Assembly: GCA_017848205.1 (NCBI GenBank) | Contig: JAGDDO010000474.1 | Location: 1-8,701, forward strand | Length of the DNA stretch: 8,701 nt | Direction: 5' to 3' | DNA from: Oscillospiraceae bacterium | GTDB lineage: Bacteria; Bacillota_A; Clostridia; Oscillospirales; Ruminococcaceae | Shown: one piece after another, positions 5,681 to 8,701 of the stretch | How the letters are laid out: each line of letters opens with the position of its first letter | Numbering within the stretch: position 1 is the first letter of the stretch | The notes under the pieces: model-generated | What the model was told of the DNA's origin: nothing | Databases searched by the model: none | What the model saw: only the letters and a program-made list of their open reading frames with translations | Position numbers and translations under genes: made by a program

Positions 5681-6127
5681 ATGAACTTTATTGAGACTCT
5701 CAAAAATTATTTTTTACCGCCCGAAGACGGCGATGAGGTTTATCAGCCTGAACAGGCAAAGCCTGAGGCACCGGCATATCAGCCACCGGTACCTGACAGC
5801 ATCGAAACTCCGGACGAGAAGAGAAACAAGGTAGTAAATATTCAGGCGACTGCACAGCTTCAGGTTGTTCTTGTAAAGCCGGAAGTGTTTACAGACGCAA
5901 AGGCTATCGCTGACCATCTTATTGCAAAGAAGACAGTTGTTCTTAATCTTGAAACAGCTTCTTCTGAAAACAAGAGAAGAATCATAGACTTTCTTGTAGG
6001 TGTTGCTTACGCTAACGGCGGAAGCCTCAAGCCTGTAGCAAACCTCACTTATATAATCACTCCTTACAACGTAGGCTTCCAGGGCGAAGAACTTGTAGGG
6101 GAACTTGAAAACACAGGTATGATCTGA
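5681..6127 (+). CDS. sepF: Cell division protein SepF
   Basis: SepF is a membrane-associated FtsZ partner that polymerises into rings and helps anchor and organise the Z ring. The 148 residues match the usual size of about 150. The first residues, MNFIETLKNYFL, form the amphipathic membrane-targeting helix. An acidic and Pro-rich linker follows (about 13-50). The conserved SepF domain begins near VVNIQATAQLQVVLVKPE and contains KAIADHLIAKKTVVLNLE, RRIIDFLVGVAYANGGSL and the terminal NLTYIITPYNVGF. The start is the ATG at 5681, chosen from the ribosome binding site and the helix. The 5' side carries the MITE-like element, which would be part of the leader if sepF is read through from yggS. A weak TATTAT at 5648-5653 without a good -35 is the only local promoter hint. 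Confidence 0.95.
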   Translation: MNFIETLKNYFLPPEDGDEVYQPEQAKPEAPAYQPPVPDSIETPDEKRNKVVNIQATAQLQVVLVKPEVFTDAKAIADHLIAKKTVVLNLETASSENKRRIIDFLVGVAYANGGSLKPVANLTYIITPYNVGFQGEELVGELENTGMI

Positions 6128-6132
6128 TCGGT

Positions 6133-6145
6133 ATATCAGTGATAT
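6133..6145. other. Short A/T dyad upstream of divIVA
   Basis: ATATCA (6133-6138) and TGATAT (6140-6145) form a perfect inverted repeat around one G, followed by TTT. It lies in the 39-base gap between sepF and divIVA. It is too weak for a terminator and could be an operator half-site pair or chance. Confidence 0.3.
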
Positions 6146-6153
6146 TTTATCAA

Positions 6154-6160
6154 GAGGTGA
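6154..6160 (+). promoter_or_regulatory. Ribosome binding site that fixes the divIVA GTG start
   Basis: GAGGTGA lies six bases before the GTG at 6167. The conserved DivIVA N-terminal motif begins within the first residues after this GTG, so no later start is plausible. Confidence 0.85.
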
Positions 6161-6166
6161 ATTAAC

Positions 6167-6976
6167 GTGATAAAAGCCAAAGACATAAACAGCCAGAGAT
6201 TTGAAAAAGCAGCCTTCGGCTACAAGCAGGAGGACGTAGATACATTTCTCTCAGAAATAGCAGCTGACTATGCTCAGCTCATGAGAGACAACGAAGATAT
6301 CAATGCAAAGCTTCAGGTGCTTGCAGACAAGGTAAGAGAATACAGAAAGGATGAGGAAGCAGTTAAGGATGCACTCCTCATTGCCCAGAAGGAAGGACAT
6401 CGTGTAGTTCAGGAAGCCGGAGACAAGGCTGAAGAGATCATCAGAAATGCCAAGGTCGAAAGCGACAGAATGGTAAGCGAAGCTACAACTGACACCAAGA
6501 AGGCTATTGATGAAGTAAGGGACGAGCTCAAGAGAGAGCAGAAGAACCTTGCCTACCTCCAGAAGCAGGTATCTGCATTCAAGAAGAACCTTTTCGATGT
6601 ATACAAGTCTCATCTTGAGATGATATCATCTCTTCCTCAGTCAGATGATGAAGATGACGAAGAAGAGGCATACAGTGAAGAACCAAAGTCAGCTATCATG
6701 GAAGCTGCGCGTGACATTCTCACAGAAACCGCTGCTTCAATGGAAGCTGTAGCAAAGGGACAGACTGGTTCAGTTCCGGTACACACAGGATCAATACCTG
6801 TTCATACAGGATCTATCCCTGTTCAGTCTCCTCTTAATGCTGAAAAGGCAGAAAAATCTGAAAAGCATGATGACGGTGAAAAGCCTGATCCTTTCAGAAC
6901 ACAGTCAATACCGATAATCGGCGGAGACAGCAAGTATTCCGAGCTCCAGTTCGGTCAGCAGAACAACAATAAGTAA
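6167..6976 (+). CDS. divIVA: DivIVA-family cell division/polarity protein
   Basis: DivIVA proteins bind negatively curved membrane at septa and poles and recruit division, chromosome or wall-synthesis partners. The 269-residue protein has the N-terminal lipid-binding domain with FEKAAFGYKQEDVDTFL (12-28), then a long coiled coil to about residue 150. An acidic run DDEDDEEE (160-167) follows. The tail carries three tandem heptapeptides of the form TGS(V/I)PV(H/Q) at 200-220, a charged stretch, and a conserved-looking end containing DPFRTQSIPIIGG. In the B. subtilis protein the membrane tip is Phe-Arg before GY; here the equivalent pair reads Ala-Phe, so the tip differs. The start is GTG behind GAGGTGA. 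It is 39 bases from sepF and 24 from ileS, consistent with one operon. The repeat-bearing tail is absent from the shorter B. subtilis DivIVA. Confidence 0.93.
   Translation: MIKAKDINSQRFEKAAFGYKQEDVDTFLSEIAADYAQLMRDNEDINAKLQVLADKVREYRKDEEAVKDALLIAQKEGHRVVQEAGDKAEEIIRNAKVESDRMVSEATTDTKKAIDEVRDELKREQKNLAYLQKQVSAFKKNLFDVYKSHLEMISSLPQSDDEDDEEEAYSEEPKSAIMEAARDILTETAASMEAVAKGQTGSVPVHTGSIPVHTGSIPVQSPLNAEKAEKSEKHDDGEKPDPFRTQSIPIIGGDSKYSELQFGQQNNNK
6764..6826 (+). repeat. Three 21-bp coding repeats in divIVA
   Basis: The units 6764-6784, 6785-6805 and 6806-6826 encode TGSVPVH, TGSIPVH and TGSIPVQ. They differ at several third codon positions, so the peptide is kept more closely than the DNA. A degenerate fourth copy, TQSIPII, occurs at 6899-6919. 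Confidence 0.9.
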
Positions 6977-7000
6977 TAATGCAAAGGAAGATAGATAATA

Positions 7001-8701
7001 ATGGCTCAGAATTATAATGAAACTCTGAACTTACCAAAGACAGACTTCCCTATGAGAGGAAATCTGCCGGCCAAGGAACCTGAAACACTGAAAAAGTGGG
7101 AATCAGAAAGACTTTACTACAAGATGATCGAAAAGAATAAGGGCAAGCCTTCATTTATTCTTCATGACGGCCCTCCGTATGCTAACGGTGAGATTCATCT
7201 CGGTCATGCACTCAACAAGTCTCTCAAGGACTTCATAGTTAAGTACAAGAATATGAGCGGATTCTGTGCGCCGTACGTTCCGGGCTGGGATACTCACGGA
7301 CTTCCTATCGAACTTAAGGCGATGAAAACTATCGGCGTAAAGGACGGTGCTGTTTCTCCTGCAGAACTGAGAAAGCACTGCCGTGAATATGCTATGACAC
7401 AGGTCGCTAACCAGATGAAGGGCTTCAAGAGACTCGGTTCACTTGGTGACTACGATTACCCTTACCTCACACTCCGTCCTGAGTATGAGGCAAAGCAGGT
7501 GGAAGTATTCGGCTCAATGGTAAAGAAGGGCTACATGTACAAGGGACTTAAGCCGGTTTACTGGTGCCCTGACTGTAAAACAGCTCTTGCTGAAGCAGAG
7601 ATCGAATACTCAAACGATCCGTGCCATTCTATCTATGTAAAATTCAATGTTACAGATGACAAGGGAATTTTCACAGCAATGGGCCTTGATCTTTCAAAGG
7701 TGTTCTTCGTTATCTGGACAACAACAACATGGACAATTCCGGGCAACCTCGCTGTCTGCCTCGGACCTGACTACAACTATACTCTCGTTCACGTAGGTGA
7801 CGAGTACTATGTAATGGCTGAAGAGCTCGTTAAGGTTACAATGGACGCTGCAGGCATTACAGAATATACTACTGAAGGCCTTTTCAAGGGCGCTGACCTT
7901 GAACACATCAAGACAAAGCATCCTCTTTATGACAGACTTTCACCTGTTATCGTAGGTGACCACGTTACTCTCGAAAGCGGTACAGGATGCGTACATACAG
8001 CTCCTGGCTACGGTGTAGAGGACTTTGAAGTCTGCAAGAAGTACGACGACATCGGCATACTCGTATGTGTGGATGCCAACGGTAAACAGACTGCTGAAGC
8101 CGGCGAATTTGAAGGCCTTGACACTGATGAAGCTAACAAGGCTATCGCAAAGAAGCTCGAAGAAAACGGAGCTCTTCTCGCAATGCAGAAGATCGTCCAC
8201 CAGTATCCTCACTGCTGGAGATGCAACAGCCCGATCATCTACCGTGCAACAGAACAGTGGTTCTGCTCGGTAAAGGGATTCAAGGATGAAGCAATAAAGG
8301 CTATCGAAGGCGTTAAGTGGATCCCTGCATGGGGCGAAGACAGAATCAAGGGCATGGTACGTGACAGAAGTGACTGGTGTATTTCACGTCAGAGAACATG
8401 GGGCGTTCCGATACCTGTTGTTTACTGTAAAGACTGCGGCAAGCCGATTTGCAACGATGAAACTGTAAGTGCAATTGCTGATCTTTTCCGTAAGGAAGGA
8501 AGCGATTCATGGTGGACAAAGGATACATCAGAATTCATTCCTGCAGGAGTAAAGTGCGAATGTGGATGCGGTGAATTCACCAAGGAATATGACATCATGG
8601 ACGTATGGTTCGACAGCGGTGTATCACATACTTCTGTTATGGAAGGCAGTGATTTCAAGTCACTTTCATGGCCTGCTGACCTTTACCTTGAAGGTGCTGA
8701 C
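7001..8701 (+). CDS. ileS: Isoleucyl-tRNA synthetase, 3'-truncated by window edge
   Basis: IleS is the cytoplasmic class I synthetase that charges tRNA-Ile and edits mischarged valine. The frame is open from ATG 7001 to the last base (567 codons, about 60 percent of the usual protein). The active-site start PPYANGEIHLGHA holds the HIGH motif as HLGH (66-69), followed by YVPGWDTHGLPIE. The CP1 editing domain has the Thr-rich WTTTTWTIPGN and GTGCVHTAPGYG, keeping the catalytic His (332) and Asp (341) that correspond to H333 and D342 of E. coli. WCISRQRTWGVPIP and DVWFDSG (534-540) follow; the KMSKS loop lies beyond the window. Similarity to B. subtilis IleS in the HIGH region suggests the ordinary bacterial type. 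AAAGGAAG (6983-6990) is ten bases before the ATG. No T-box leader precedes it; only 24 bases separate it from divIVA. Confidence 0.97.
   Translation, partial: MAQNYNETLNLPKTDFPMRGNLPAKEPETLKKWESERLYYKMIEKNKGKPSFILHDGPPYANGEIHLGHALNKSLKDFIVKYKNMSGFCAPYVPGWDTHGLPIELKAMKTIGVKDGAVSPAELRKHCREYAMTQVANQMKGFKRLGSLGDYDYPYLTLRPEYEAKQVEVFGSMVKKGYMYKGLKPVYWCPDCKTALAEAEIEYSNDPCHSIYVKFNVTDDKGIFTAMGLDLSKVFFVIWTTTTWTIPGNLAVCLGPDYNYTLVHVGDEYYVMAEELVKVTMDAAGITEYTTEGLFKGADLEHIKTKHPLYDRLSPVIVGDHVTLESGTGCVHTAPGYGVEDFEVCKKYDDIGILVCVDANGKQTAEAGEFEGLDTDEANKAIAKKLEENGALLAMQKIVHQYPHCWRCNSPIIYRATEQWFCSVKGFKDEAIKAIEGVKWIPAWGEDRIKGMVRDRSDWCISRQRTWGVPIPVVYCKDCGKPICNDETVSAIADLFRKEGSDSWWTKDTSEFIPAGVKCECGCGEFTKEYDIMDVWFDSGVSHTSVMEGSDFKSLSWPADLYLEGAD

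Noticed and set aside
8025..8658. Small open frames on both strands inside ileS
   Set aside because: They fall within a continuous, motif-rich IleS frame and have no independent support.

Overview
The window looks like a chromosomal housekeeping segment of a low-to-mid GC Gram-positive bacterium. It is most likely a member of Clostridia, probably Ruminococcus or another Oscillospirales relative. The support is an endonuclease-type MutL, SepF and DivIVA as division partners, ileS directly behind divIVA, a compact Hfq, and strong GGAGG-type ribosome binding sites. The genus is an inference. All eight genes are on the + strand. No transposase, phage gene, CRISPR array, tRNA or rRNA was seen.

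Layout. Bases 1-2057 hold mutL without its N-terminus; a mutS may lie just upstream. A 134-base gap with two tandem stem-loops leads to miaA (2192-3133, GTG start). The 135-base gap after miaA holds a convincing hfq promoter whose extended -10 overlaps the miaA stop codon, then an A-rich leader, a stem-loop and hfq (3269-3514). A membrane-anchored HlyD-like protein (3514-4776) overlaps hfq by one base, and yggS/ylmE (4773-5468) overlaps that gene by four, so these three are probably one translationally coupled unit. A 212-base gap follows, carrying a 108-base MITE-like element built of three hairpins. Then come sepF (5681-6127), divIVA (6167-6976, GTG start) and the first 567 codons of ileS (7001 to the window end).

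How the genes fit together. The left part is the familiar mutL-miaA-hfq grouping: mismatch repair, tRNA A37 modification and an RNA chaperone. The right part is a reduced version of the ylm cluster that lies behind the dcw genes in Firmicutes: yggS/ylmE, sepF, divIVA and ileS remain, while ylmG and ylmH are absent between sepF and divIVA. The two blocks are joined by the HlyD-like gene, which has no transporter partner in view.

The points most worth a second look are the MITE-like element before sepF with its two identical hairpin loops, the HlyD-like protein in a division neighbourhood, the hfq promoter and leader (possible autoregulation), and the triple heptapeptide repeat in the DivIVA tail. 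I found no clear new defence or mobile system; the core genes are ordinary.
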